Assembly: GCA_052244495.1 (NCBI GenBank)
Contig: JBQPXH010000004.1
Direction: 5' to 3' (one strand)
Source: Cereibacter_A sp052244495
GTDB lineage: Bacteria > Pseudomonadota > Alphaproteobacteria > Rhodobacterales > Rhodobacteraceae
DNA length: 64,000 nt
The notes below the pieces were generated by a model that made no database searches, had not been told where the DNA came from, and saw only the letters and a program-made list of their open reading frames with translations. Below are positions 42,706 through 55,447 of this stretch, one piece after another (the first letter of the stretch is position 1; the number at the start of each line of letters is the position of its first letter). The translations under genes were made by a program, and so were the position numbers.

Positions 42706-43515
42706 TCAGGGCCGCGACTCCTGCAGCCGCCCGCCCAGCCGCACGGGAACGATGCGCGTCGCCAGTCCGCTGCGATCGTCGGTCTCGACATAGACGCCCG
42801 AGAGCGTGGCCGGACCCGAGGCCGGCTCGAACCGGCCCTTGGGCATCTGGGTGATGAAGCGGCGCAAGGGCTCGGTCTTCTCCATGCCGATCACCGAATC
42901 ATAATCGCCGCACATGCCGGCGTCGCTCAGGTAGGCCGTGCCCCCGCGCAGGATCTGCGCGTCGCCCGTCGGCACATGGGTGTGCGTGCCCACGACGAGG
43001 CTCGCCCGCCCGTCGCACCAGTGGCCCATCGCCATCTTCTCGCTCGTCGCCTCGCAGTGCATGTCGAGGATCGTCGCATGGACGGCGCCGCCGAGCGGCA
43101 TCGTCTTCAGAACGTGATCGACCGCCGAGAAGGGATCGTCGAAGGGCCGCTTCATGAAGACCTGCCCCAGCGCCTGCAGCACCAGCACCTTGCGCCCGCC
43201 CACCGTGAAGACCCGCGCGCCCTTGCCGGGGGCAGTCTTGGCATAATTCAGCGGGCGGACGATCCGCGGCTCGGTCTCGATGAACTGCAGCATCTCCTTC
43301 TGGTCGAAGGCGTGATCGCCCAGTGTCACACAATCCGCGCCCGCGGCGAGCAGCTTCTTCGCATGGTCGGCGGTGATCCCCGCCCCGCTCGAGGCGTTCT
43401 CGCCGTTCACCACGACGAAATCGAGACCCCATTCCGTGCGCAGCGCCGGCAGCCGGTCCGCCACCGCCGAGCGTCCCGCACGCCCCATCACATCGCCGAG
43501 AAAGAGAAGCTTCAT
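42706..43515 (-). CDS. YmdB-like (TIGR00282 family) metallophosphoesterase
   Basis: The 269-residue protein starts MKLLFLGDVMGRAGR (metal-binding Asp 8), then VNGENASSGAGI, LGDHAFDQKEM, DMHCEATSEKMAMG and VVGTHTHVPTGDAQIL, the full metal-ligand set of the YmdB/DR1281 family. Bacillus YmdB acts on 2',3'-cyclic nucleotides and influences biofilm regulation. It is divergent from the helicase gene at 43601. I prefer ATG 43515 to the upstream 43551 because the family begins at KLLFLGD. Confidence 0.9.
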   Translation of the reverse strand: MKLLFLGDVMGRAGRSAVADRLPALRTEWGLDFVVVNGENASSGAGITADHAKKLLAAGADCVTLGDHAFDQKEMLQFIETEPRIVRPLNYAKTAPGKGARVFTVGGRKVLVLQALGQVFMKRPFDDPFSAVDHVLKTMPLGGAVHATILDMHCEATSEKMAMGHWCDGRASLVVGTHTHVPTGDAQILRGGTAYLSDAGMCGDYDSVIGMEKTEPLRRFITQMPKGRFEPASGPATLSGVYVETDDRSGLATRIVPVRLGGRLQESRP

Positions 43516-43600
43516 GCGGGCAGGGTTAGGGCGCAGACCCGCCGAGGGCAAGCGGTTTCCGCCCCTTTCCGGCCCTCATCCCGCGCCCTATCCTTGGCGG

Positions 43601-46000
<2,400 letters not shown>

Positions 46001-46010
46001 CGCGGGTTCC

Positions 46011-46078
46011 TCGACCCTCGACCCTCGACCCTCGACCCTCGACCCTCGACCCTCGACCCTCGACCCTCGACCCTCGAC
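46011..46078 (+). repeat. Heptanucleotide tandem repeat (TCGACCC, 9 full copies)
   Basis: Nine perfect TCGACCC units (46011-46073) plus a partial TCGAC (46074-46078) lie between the helicase stop and the pdeM start. Copies are identical, so the array is recent or maintained by slippage. The unit is not a multiple of three and the array is outside both genes, so any effect would be on transcription or spacing. Confidence 0.92.
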
Positions 46079-46162
46079 GAGGTGCGGCCCGACAGGCCGC
46101 CTGTCCAGAGCCAATGCAGGTCGGCCCTTGTGCGGGCCGCGCGGATCGGAGAGGAACGGGGC

Positions 46163-46855
46163 ATGAACGGCCATGCCTTCACCCTTTCCGGCGTCCGGCT
46201 CTCGGCTCTGCCCTCGGGCGCCCTCTGGTGGCCCGAGGAAGGGCTGCTCTGCGTTGCCGACCTCCATCTCGGCAAGGCAGAGCGGCTGGCGCGGCGCGGG
46301 GGCGCATTGCTGCCGCCTTACGAGACGCAGGCCACGCTTGCCCGGCTCGATGCCGATCTCGAGGCGACGGGCGCGTCGAGCGTCCTCTGTCTCGGTGATT
46401 CGTTCGACGATGTCGCGGCGGCTGGCGCGATGGCCGAGGCGGAGCGTCTGTGGCTCCTGAGACTGATGGCGGGACGGGAGTGGATCTGGGTCCTCGGCAA
46501 CCACGACCCGGCGCCCACCGACTGCGGTGGCAGCTACCGGGCGGAAGTCCTGCGCGCACCGCTCACCTTCCGCCACATCGCCCAGGATCCCGCCGAGGCA
46601 GAGATCTCGGGCCATTTCCATCCGAAATGTGCGCTTGCGGGGCGTGCGCGGCCCTGCTTCCTGACCGACGGGCGGCGGCTGATCCTGCCTGCCTATGGCG
46701 CCTATACCGGCGGGCTCTGGTGCCACGATCCGGCGCTTGCAGCGCTGATGCAGCCCGGCGCGCTGGCGATCCTGACCGGCGAGAAGGCGATCCCGCTGCC
46801 GATGCCGCGCAAGCCGCCTCAGGCGAGGCCGCGTTCCTCGAGCTTCGCCCGGTGA
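46163..46855 (+). CDS. pdeM: Ligase-associated DNA-damage-response endonuclease PdeM
   Basis: The 230-residue calcineurin-like phosphoesterase has LCVADLHLGKAERLA (DxH motif near residues 32-34), VLCLGDSFDDV (GDxxD), WVLGNHDPAP (GNHD) and SGHFHPKC. It matches PdeM, which accompanies the short Lhr helicase. The start at 46163 has GGAGAGGAACGGGG upstream. Its last 12 codons overlap the last codons of the convergent LytTR gene. Confidence 0.9.
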   Translation: MNGHAFTLSGVRLSALPSGALWWPEEGLLCVADLHLGKAERLARRGGALLPPYETQATLARLDADLEATGASSVLCLGDSFDDVAAAGAMAEAERLWLLRLMAGREWIWVLGNHDPAPTDCGGSYRAEVLRAPLTFRHIAQDPAEAEISGHFHPKCALAGRARPCFLTDGRRLILPAYGAYTGGLWCHDPALAALMQPGALAILTGEKAIPLPMPRKPPQARPRSSSFAR

Positions 46856-47601
46856 GCGCGACTGACCGGGATGCGGCTGCCGTCCTTCAGCACGAGGAAC
46901 AGCTTGCCCGGTTCGCGCTCGACCCCTGCCACCGCCGACCATGCCACCCAGTGCGAGCGGTGGACCTGCGCGCCGGGCACGCCCTCGGTCTCGTCCATCG
47001 CATCCGAGAACCGCAGCAGCAGGCTCACGAGGCCGGAACTGGTCACCACATCCACGTAGTGATCCCGCACGGTGATGGACATGAGATCGCCGCGCTGGTC
47101 GGGCTCCATCCGCTGCAGCAGGCGGGGCATGCCGTCCTCGCAGGGCTGTGGCCTGTTGCCGATGCGGAAGGCGGAAAGCCCCAGCGCCGCGCAGAAGAGC
47201 GCGGGCGCGACCTCGAACGCGCTCGGGCCTACGGGACCGAAGGCGATCTGCATGAGCCACCAGATGGGCAGGGTCAGCGTGCCGGCCACCACAATCGCGA
47301 GGCCCGCGCCCCGCTTGAGCTCGGGAATGCCCACCGAAGCGAACCACACGCGCAGGGCGAGGCCGAGGACAAGAGTGATGGCGACAAGCGCGCTCCAGAA
47401 CAGCAGGCGCTCGGGGAGCGCGAAGTTCTGATAGCTCCCGAACGGCCCGGAGACGGCCAGACCTACGGACAGTGCAGCCCAGGCCATCCAGGGCAAAGGC
47501 GCGGCAAGACATTCGGCATATAGGCGCGAGAAGGACAAGGAAGCCTCCGCCATGACCTGAACCAATGACTCGTCGCTACAGCGCGTGACGAGACCGATCA
47601 A
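46819..47601 (-). CDS. Membrane-anchored LytTR DNA-binding protein
   Basis: The 260-residue protein has about four N-terminal membrane helices (PLPWMAWAALSVGLAVSGPF; FWSALVAITLVLGLALRVWF; GLAIVVAGTLTLPIWWLMQI; VAPALFCAALGLSAF) and a C-terminal LytTR domain from about residue 165 (SITVRDHYVDVVTSSGLVSL; HRSHWVAWSAVAGVERE; VSRAHRAKLEERG). LytTR binds DNA in regulators of virulence and signalling. This membrane-tethered form should sense a membrane or extracellular signal and has no receiver domain. The end overlaps pdeM tail to tail by 37 bases. Confidence 0.88.
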   Translation of the reverse strand: MIGLVTRCSDESLVQVMAEASLSFSRLYAECLAAPLPWMAWAALSVGLAVSGPFGSYQNFALPERLLFWSALVAITLVLGLALRVWFASVGIPELKRGAGLAIVVAGTLTLPIWWLMQIAFGPVGPSAFEVAPALFCAALGLSAFRIGNRPQPCEDGMPRLLQRMEPDQRGDLMSITVRDHYVDVVTSSGLVSLLLRFSDAMDETEGVPGAQVHRSHWVAWSAVAGVEREPGKLFLVLKDGSRIPVSRAHRAKLEERGLA

Positions 47602-47820
47602 CTCCGCCGTGTGACGCAGGCAGGACGAGGCAATGGCACGACGGCTGTCGCCGGTCAGAGCTCAGCCGGCACCGGATCGAGCTGCGCACCATGGTGCATG
47701 AGTCGCGATGGCGGGCACTGTCCAGCCCGGTCGCCCCGGGGCCGCGACGGCCCGTATCCCCACCTCCGCTTCGTGGCGCAATATGCCGGGCGGGCCGTGA
47801 ACGGCCCTCGCCGGCTCCGG

Positions 47821-48711
47821 TCAGGCAGTGAGTCCCTGCGGCTCGGGCAGGCCGTTCGCGCGGCAGCAGGCGGTCAGCGTGTTCGCGAGAAGGCAGGCGA
47901 TGGTCATCGGACCCACGCCGCCCGGCACGGGCGTGATGGCGCCCGCCACTTCGGCGGCTGAAGCGAAGTCCACGTCTCCGACCAGCTTCGTGTTGCCGTC
48001 GCGCTCGATGCGGTTGATGCCAACGTCGATCACCGTGGCGCCGGGCTTCACGAACTCGCCCGTGATCATCTCGGGCCGACCCACCGCCGCGACGAGGATG
48101 TCGGCGCCGCGGCAGACGCCCGCGAGATCCTTCGTGCGGGAATGGGCAATCGTGACGGTGCAGCTCTCGCCGAGCAGCAGCTGCGCCATCGGCTTGCCCA
48201 CGATGTTCGAGCGCCCCACCACCACGGCGTTCAGGCCCGAGAGCTTGCCCAGGTGGTCGCGCAGCATCATCAGGCAGCCGAGCGGGGTGCAGGGCACCAT
48301 GCTCTTCTGCCCGGTCCCGAGCCGGCCCACGTTCGAAATGTGAAAGCCGTCGACGTCCTTGGCCGGATCGAGCGAATTGATCACGAGGTCCGAATTCAGG
48401 TGGGAAGGCAGCGGCAACTGCACGAGAATGCCGTGAACCTCCGGATCGCGGTTCAGCCGGTCGATCAGGGCCAGAAGCTCGGCCTCGGAGGTCTCGGCCG
48501 GCAGGCGATGTTCGAAAGAGGCCATGCCGACCTCGACCGTCTGCTTGCCCTTGGCACCGACATAGACCTGGCTGGCCGGATCTTCGCCCACCAGCACGAC
48601 GGCGAGGCCGGGCACGATGCCATGTTCGGCCTTCAGCCGCGCCACATGTTCGGCCACCTGGGCCCGCACGTTGGCCGCGAAGGCCTTGCCGTCGATCCGC
48701 TTCGCCGTCAT
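47821..48711 (-). CDS. folD: Methylenetetrahydrofolate dehydrogenase / methenyltetrahydrofolate cyclohydrolase
   Basis: FolD interconverts methylene-, methenyl- and formyl-tetrahydrofolate. The 296-residue enzyme has VGEDPASQVYVGAKGKQ with the catalytic lysine/tyrosine, VQLPLPSHLN, PCTPLGCLMM, VVGRSNIVGKPMAQLLLGES (NADP loop) and TPVPGGVGPMTIA. It overlaps the chorismate mutase gene by four bases, and fhs is upstream in the same direction, making a one-carbon unit. Confidence 0.96.
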   Translation of the reverse strand: MTAKRIDGKAFAANVRAQVAEHVARLKAEHGIVPGLAVVLVGEDPASQVYVGAKGKQTVEVGMASFEHRLPAETSEAELLALIDRLNRDPEVHGILVQLPLPSHLNSDLVINSLDPAKDVDGFHISNVGRLGTGQKSMVPCTPLGCLMMLRDHLGKLSGLNAVVVGRSNIVGKPMAQLLLGESCTVTIAHSRTKDLAGVCRGADILVAAVGRPEMITGEFVKPGATVIDVGINRIERDGNTKLVGDVDFASAAEVAGAITPVPGGVGPMTIACLLANTLTACCRANGLPEPQGLTA

Positions 48712-49025
48712 TCCGTCCCCTCCTGCGGGGCATCCGGCCCCAGAACCTCTTCCTCGCGCGCGATCGACCAGTCGATCAGGATGCGCCAGAGCGTCTCGAT
48801 CAACGCAGGGTCAAGCCCCTCGGCCATGGCGCGCACGCGCACGTTCCGCACCACCTCCTCGACACGCGCGTCGATCCGGGCGGGCAGGCCGATGCCGGTC
48901 TTGATCTCGGCGGCGCGATCGATGTAGCCCGCGCGCTGCGCCAAGAGCCCGACGATCTGGGCGTCGAGCGTGTCGATCATAGCGCGCAGGTCTTCCATCG
49001 AATGGCAGTCTTCCGGGGCTCGCAC
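48708..49025 (-). CDS. Chorismate mutase (AroQ type)
   Basis: The product is 105 residues if the GTG at 49025 is used, supported by GAGGA five bases upstream, or 96 from ATG 48998. It converts chorismate to prephenate. The AroQ helical features SMEDLRAMIDTLDAQIVGLL and RAGYIDRAAEIKTGI, then PARIDARVEEVVRNVR, are clear. Placement between fhs and folD is unexpected for an aromatic amino acid enzyme but is translationally coupled to folD (ATGA). Confidence 0.88.
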   Translation of the reverse strand: MRAPEDCHSMEDLRAMIDTLDAQIVGLLAQRAGYIDRAAEIKTGIGLPARIDARVEEVVRNVRVRAMAEGLDPALIETLWRILIDWSIAREEEVLGPDAPQEGTE

Positions 49026-49099
49026 CTTGGTCCTCGCTTCTGGGTCCGGCCCCGGTTTCAGACACGGGGCACCCGAGGTCAAGGGGGCGTAGTGCGCGC

Positions 49100-50773
49100 T
49101 CAGAAGAGGCCTTCGATCTGCCCCTCCGCGTTCAGGCGGATCACTTCGGCCGCCGGCTCGCGCGGCAGCCCCGGCATGGTGCGGATCTCGCCGCAGATCG
49201 CCACCACGAATCCCGCCCCGGCCGAGAGCCTCACCTCGCGGACAGGCACCGAATGGCCTTCGGGAGCCCCGCGTATCGCAGGGTCGGTCGTGAAGCTGTA
49301 CTGCGTCTTCGCCATGCATACCGGCAGCGCTCCGTAGCCCGCTTCCTCCCAGGCCCGCAGCTGGTCGCGGATCACATGGTCGGCGATCACGTCATGTGCG
49401 TGATAGATGCGCCTTGCGACGGTCTCCATCTTCTCAAAAAGCGGCATGTCGTCGGGGTAGAGCGGCGCGAACATGGAGGGCGTCTCGGCGAGCTGCACGA
49501 CCTTGCGGGCAAGGTCCTCAATTCCCGCCGATCCCTCGGCCCAGTGGCGGCAGAGGATCGCCTCGGCCCCCTGCCCCGCGACATAGGCGCGGACGGCCTC
49601 GATCTCGGCCTCGGTGTCCGTGGTGAAGTGGTTGATCGCCACCACGACCGGCACGCCGAAGCCCTTCACGTTGGAGATATGGCGCCCGAGGTTGGGGCAG
49701 CCGTGGCGGACGGCCGCGACATCCTCGCGCCCGAGATCCTCCTTCGCGACGCCGCCGTTCATCTTGAGAGCGCGCACCGTCGCCACCACCACGGCGGCCG
49801 AGGGCTTCAGCCCGGCGATGCGGCACTTGATGTCGAAGAACTTCTCCGCCCCCAGATCGGCACCGAAACCCGCCTCGGTCACGACGTAATCGGCCAGCTT
49901 CAGCGCCGTCCGCGTCGCAATGACCGAGTTGCAGCCGTGAGCGATGTTGGCGAAGGGCCCGCCGTGGACGAAGGCCGGGTTGTTCTCGATCGTCTGCACG
50001 AGGTTCGGCTGCATCGCATCCCTGAGCAGCACCGCCATCGCCCCGTCGGCCTTCAGATCTCGGCAGAAGACCGGCGTCCGGTCTCGCCTGTAGCCGACCA
50101 CGATGCCGCCCAGCCGTCGCTCGAGATCCTCGAGATCCTCGGCGAGGCAGAGGATCGCCATGACTTCGGAGGCCACGGTGATGTCGAAGCCGGTCTGTCG
50201 CGGGAAGCCGTTGGACACGCCGCCGAGGTTCACGACCATGTCGCGCAAGGCGCGGTCGTTCATGTCCATCACGCGGCGCCAGGTGATGCGGCGGGCGTCG
50301 AGCGCGAGTTCGTTGCCCCAGTAGATGTGGTTGTCGATCATCGCGGAAAGCAGGTTGTGCGCCGAGGTGATCGCATGGAAGTCGCCGGTGAAATGGAGGT
50401 TCATGTCCTCCATCGGCACGACCTGCGCGCGCCCGCCCCCTGCGGCCCCGCCCTTCATCCCGAAGTTGGGGCCCAGAGACGCCTCGCGGATGCAGGTCAC
50501 GGCGCGCTTGCCGATGCGGTTCAGCCCGTCGCCGAGGCCGACCGTGGTCGTGGTCTTGCCCTCGCCCGCCGGGGTGGGATTGATCGCGGTGACGAGGATG
50601 AGCTTGCCGTCCGGGCGGTCCTTCAGCCCGCGGATGAAACCCTGCGAGACCTTGGCCTTGTGGTGTCCGTAGGGGATCAGGTCCGTGTCGGGAATGCCAA
50701 GCAGCGCCCCGATCTCCTGGATCGGCTTCTTGCGCGCGGCGCGCGCGATCTCGATGTCAGACTGGACCGCCAT
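49100..50773 (-). CDS. fhs: Formate-tetrahydrofolate ligase
   Basis: Fhs makes 10-formyl-tetrahydrofolate from formate, ATP and tetrahydrofolate. The 557-residue enzyme has the P-loop TPAGEGKTTTTVGLGDGL, GMKGGAAGGGRAQVVPM, HFTGDFHAITSAHNLLSAMI and EAGFGADLGAEKFFDIKC. It is the first gene of fhs-chorismate mutase-folD. The gap before it (50774-51349) may hold its promoter and a structured leader. Confidence 0.97.
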   Translation of the reverse strand: MAVQSDIEIARAARKKPIQEIGALLGIPDTDLIPYGHHKAKVSQGFIRGLKDRPDGKLILVTAINPTPAGEGKTTTTVGLGDGLNRIGKRAVTCIREASLGPNFGMKGGAAGGGRAQVVPMEDMNLHFTGDFHAITSAHNLLSAMIDNHIYWGNELALDARRITWRRVMDMNDRALRDMVVNLGGVSNGFPRQTGFDITVASEVMAILCLAEDLEDLERRLGGIVVGYRRDRTPVFCRDLKADGAMAVLLRDAMQPNLVQTIENNPAFVHGGPFANIAHGCNSVIATRTALKLADYVVTEAGFGADLGAEKFFDIKCRIAGLKPSAAVVVATVRALKMNGGVAKEDLGREDVAAVRHGCPNLGRHISNVKGFGVPVVVAINHFTTDTEAEIEAVRAYVAGQGAEAILCRHWAEGSAGIEDLARKVVQLAETPSMFAPLYPDDMPLFEKMETVARRIYHAHDVIADHVIRDQLRAWEEAGYGALPVCMAKTQYSFTTDPAIRGAPEGHSVPVREVRLSAGAGFVVAICGEIRTMPGLPREPAAEVIRLNAEGQIEGLF

Positions 50774-51349
50774 GAAACCTCCCTCGAGCCTGTGTCTCTT
50801 CCCCGTTCTTCATCTAGCGTGAGGCGGGGCTCAGGTCGAGGCAGGCGCGGCTAGACCCTTGGTCGGGGGCACCTCTGCGGTGAGGCACCTGCCCCCGAGG
50901 CCTCTGGCGGCCCCGAACCCGCCCTGTGCCGCAAGAGGGCCGTGGCGGGTGCGGCCCATCCGGATGTCCGCAGAGACGCGGCATCAGAGGGGCCGGCCCA
51001 GGTCGAATAAGCAGCGGCGGAACGGGAAGAGGACCGTCCCGTCCGCCCGCAGAGGACAGGCTGCGGCCAGCGACGTTTTTAGTCGGACAGACATGAGTCA
51101 GCCTCGTCCTCAGGCAGGCAAGGATCGGGCGCATTACGGTCGATGCCGTGAAGCGCCGCACGGGGGTAACACTCCGCTGACGGTTCCAGGTGCTGCACGA
51201 AGCCCGCTTCACAGGCCTCGACCCGGCCGGAGGGGCGAGGAGGCCTAGTCGTGCTGAGCCTTAGCGGTGGGCGATGCCTCGTCGGACGATCTCGCCGCTG
51301 GGAAGCGGGGGCACCTGCATCAGCAGAACGAGAGCGCGGCGCAAACGCA
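50774..51349. other. Intergenic region without a recognised gene; one hairpin
   Basis: These 576 bases between the fhs start and the ftsH terminator show no convincing coding sequence on either strand. A hairpin with 9-bp arms (TCGGGGGCA 50863-50871, TGCCCCCGA 50890-50898) and an inner CCTC/GAGG pairing lies about 90 bases upstream of fhs and could be in its leader. Confidence 0.5.
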
Positions 51350-51378
51350 AACCCCGAAACCTGACAGGTTTCGGGGTT
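51350..51378 (-). terminator. Terminator after ftsH
   Basis: A perfect 13-bp stem (AACCCCGAAACCT 51350-51362, AGGTTTCGGGGTT 51366-51378) with a 3-base loop lies 22 bases after the ftsH stop on the minus strand. The downstream T content (TTGCGTTTGC) is moderate. It should end the tol-pal-tilS-ftsH transcript. Confidence 0.75.
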
Positions 51379-51400
51379 CCGGTCGCTCGTGGGGTGAGGC

Positions 51401-53302
<1,902 letters not shown>

Positions 53303-53356
53303 AAATGTCTCCTTGCAGAGTCTCTCCGCGGGCCCGCCCGCAGGTCATTGCGGCTT

Positions 53357-53384
53357 AAGATAGAGATAAGCGCGGTCCGTTCAA
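53357..53384 (-). promoter_or_regulatory. Candidate promoter for ftsH at the end of tilS
   Basis: On the minus strand TTGAAC (53379-53384) and TATCTT (53357-53362) are 16 bases apart. The element overlaps the tilS stop (53381-53383) and would give a leader of about 50 bases for ftsH, letting ftsH be made independently of the upstream operon. Confidence 0.45.
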
Positions 53385-54619
53385 TGCGATAGTAGAGAAA
53401 GAAACTCGCCATTTCTCGGAGCATCCGCCGCAGCAAGCCACCCGTTCGCCATGCCGGCAAGAGGAGCGGCCACCAAGGCGTCGCCGCACCAGACGGCCGG
53501 GGAGGCGATGAGGCTTGCCCGCGGCAGGCCCTCGGACCTCCAGTTGCCGCAGCGGGAGAGGCCGTGCGCACCCAGCGCACGGATCTCCAGTGCCTCGACG
53601 GAAAAACCGCCCGCGTCCGGAGCTTGCAGGTTCCAGCGACCGTCCCAGCGACAGCCGGGCCTGGCGGTCAGCTGTCTCACCGCCTGCCACTCGCGTCCGA
53701 TCCGCAGGCTGTCCCGGCGCAGCACCATCCGGCAGCCGTGCAGCGTCACCGCCTTGCCTTCCCCGAGACGCTGCGTCACCTGCGTCAGCGCAGGCCCGCG
53801 CGGGCCATATTCCGCCGACGCGACCCACTGCAATCCGCTCCGCAGGAGCCGCCTTTGGATTTCCGCAGGCAGGTCCAGCACCGCGCGATCCATCAGAACG
53901 TCGCCACGGTCCACCGTCACCAGCCGGCGCGCGGCCGTCCGGACCTGCTCCTCCAGTGCACTGCGCACCTCGGACAGGTGACCGGCCACCTCCGCCAGCC
54001 GCTCGGTTCCCAGCCCCAGCGCCTCGAGCCCCTGCATCGCCTGACGCACCCGGACGCGATCATAGGCCGGATTCTCGTTCGACGGATCCTCGATCCAGCC
54101 CACGCCGCGCCTTCGCAGATCCTCCCGGAGTTCCTCGCGCCCGATGCCCAGCATCGGCCGCAGCCACAGCATGCCCTCGGTCCGCCGCTCGGCCCGCATG
54201 GCGGCAAGCCCGTCCACGCCTGCGCCCCGCGCAAGTCGCATCAGGAAGGTCTCGGCCACATCGTCCCGCGTATGGCCGAGCGCCACCGCCTCGAGACCCG
54301 CCCCCCGCGCCCAGGCGCCGATCAGCCGGAGCCGCGCCCGGCGAGCCTGATCCTGAAGGTTGCCGCAGCCGTCCCAGCCTTCCCAGCGCAGGATGTCATG
54401 TGGCACGCCAAGGCCCGCGCAGATCCTTGCCACGACTTCGGCCTCGGCGGCGGCCTCCGGACGAAGCCCGTGGTCTACGGTCACCGCCCGAACCGACAGC
54501 CCCGCTTCGACGGCCAGATGCAGCAGCGCGAGGGAATCGCCTCCTCCGGAAACCGCGAGGCCCAGGGCACGCCCCGCGTGCGGCCCCAGGCCCTTGAGAA
54601 ACCGCTCGCGCAGCGGCAT
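53381..54619 (-). CDS. tilS: tRNA(Ile)-lysidine synthase
   Basis: TilS modifies the wobble cytidine of tRNA-Ile(CAU) to lysidine. The 412-residue PP-loop ATPase has AVSGGGDSLALLHLA (residues 22-36), HGLRPEAAAEAEV, LGHTRDDVAETFLMRLARG and GVGWIEDPSNENPAYDRVRVR. I chose ATG 54619 because it overlaps the cpoB stop as TGATG; a TTG at 54628 is the alternative. The C-domain is diverged, as is usual. Confidence 0.95.
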   Translation of the reverse strand: MPLRERFLKGLGPHAGRALGLAVSGGGDSLALLHLAVEAGLSVRAVTVDHGLRPEAAAEAEVVARICAGLGVPHDILRWEGWDGCGNLQDQARRARLRLIGAWARGAGLEAVALGHTRDDVAETFLMRLARGAGVDGLAAMRAERRTEGMLWLRPMLGIGREELREDLRRRGVGWIEDPSNENPAYDRVRVRQAMQGLEALGLGTERLAEVAGHLSEVRSALEEQVRTAARRLVTVDRGDVLMDRAVLDLPAEIQRRLLRSGLQWVASAEYGPRGPALTQVTQRLGEGKAVTLHGCRMVLRRDSLRIGREWQAVRQLTARPGCRWDGRWNLQAPDAGGFSVEALEIRALGAHGLSRCGNWRSEGLPRASLIASPAVWCGDALVAAPLAGMANGWLAAADAPRNGEFLSLLSH

Positions 54620-55443
54620 CAGTTGCAACCAAGCCCCTGCATTGCCGTCGCCGCTTCGGCTGCCGGTGCGCTGCTCGGAAAGCGCGTGCCGACCTCGGCC
54701 AGCGTCACGCAGGCCTCCGGCGTCTGGCGCAGGTCTCCCAGCGCCCGGCCGAGCTTCAGCAGCGCCTCGGGCGCGCGCGGGCCGTCCGGATCACCCGAGA
54801 AGCTCTCGAGATAGGCGCGCGCCGCGTTCGCCGTCTCGCCGAGCTGGCTCAGCGCCTCTCCCCGCAGATAGTGCGCCTCGTAGGTCAGTTGCCCGCCCGT
54901 GTAGGTCTCGGCAAAGGTCTTAAGGAGGTCCGCGGCGGCACGAAAGTCACCTTGACCGAGCACCTCCCGGGCCCGGTCGAAGTCTGCCTTTTCGTTGACT
55001 GCGAATGTCCCGGTCGCATCCGGCGAGGGGGACGGCACGGGGCTCGCCACCGGGGCCGCCGGCGCGTCACCGCCCAGAGGCGCGGTTTCGCCCAGGGCGC
55101 CGATGTCGCAGCCCTCCTCGAGTTCGCAGACGCGGAACTCCAGATCGCCCACCCGGTTCGTGCCGTCGCTGACGACGCGGTTGATCTTCAGCTCCAGCGC
55201 CTCGGCCTTGGCGGTGACCTGCGAGAGCGCCGCCTCCATCGCGTCCATGCGCTGGAGCGCCGAGCCGCCGGCCGCGCCCGAGGTGGCAGCGCCCGTCGAG
55301 ACGAGCTCGCGCTTCAGGTCGTTGAACTGCGCCTGAAGCGTTGCCAGCTCGGCCTTGATGTCGGCCAGCGTCTGCGTGCGATCCTGCGCCGCCGCCGGAA
55401 GCGGCGCCAGCGCAAGCGCGGCGGCGAGGATCAGGTTGCGCAT
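54619..55443 (-). CDS. cpoB: Cell division coordinator CpoB (YbgF)
   Basis: The 274-residue periplasmic protein has a signal peptide (MRNLILAAALALAPLPAAAQ), a coiled-coil N-region (TLADIKAELATLQAQFNDLK), a short Pro/Ser/Ala linker, and TPR repeats (NEKADFDRAREVLGQGDFRA; TYEAHYLRGEALSQLGETAN). CpoB links peptidoglycan synthesis to outer-membrane constriction by Tol. It is next to pal as in other proteobacteria. The usual start is MRNLIL, supported over the upstream in-frame ATG. Confidence 0.93.
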   Translation of the reverse strand: MRNLILAAALALAPLPAAAQDRTQTLADIKAELATLQAQFNDLKRELVSTGAATSGAAGGSALQRMDAMEAALSQVTAKAEALELKINRVVSDGTNRVGDLEFRVCELEEGCDIGALGETAPLGGDAPAAPVASPVPSPSPDATGTFAVNEKADFDRAREVLGQGDFRAAADLLKTFAETYTGGQLTYEAHYLRGEALSQLGETANAARAYLESFSGDPDGPRAPEALLKLGRALGDLRQTPEACVTLAEVGTRFPSSAPAAEAATAMQGLGCN

Positions 55444-55447
55444 GGGA

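Noticed and set aside
46011..46078. CRISPR-like array
   Set aside because: The units are 7 bases with no spacers, so it is a simple tandem repeat. No CRISPR array was seen anywhere in the window.
48998..49319. Longer upstream start for chorismate mutase (to 49319)
   Set aside because: It would overlap the end of fhs substantially and has no similarity; GTG 49025 with GAGGA upstream is better supported.
50814..51350. Several short open frames between fhs and ftsH
   Set aside because: They overlap each other on both strands, lack recognisable motifs and ribosome-binding sites, and show no consistent codon pattern.
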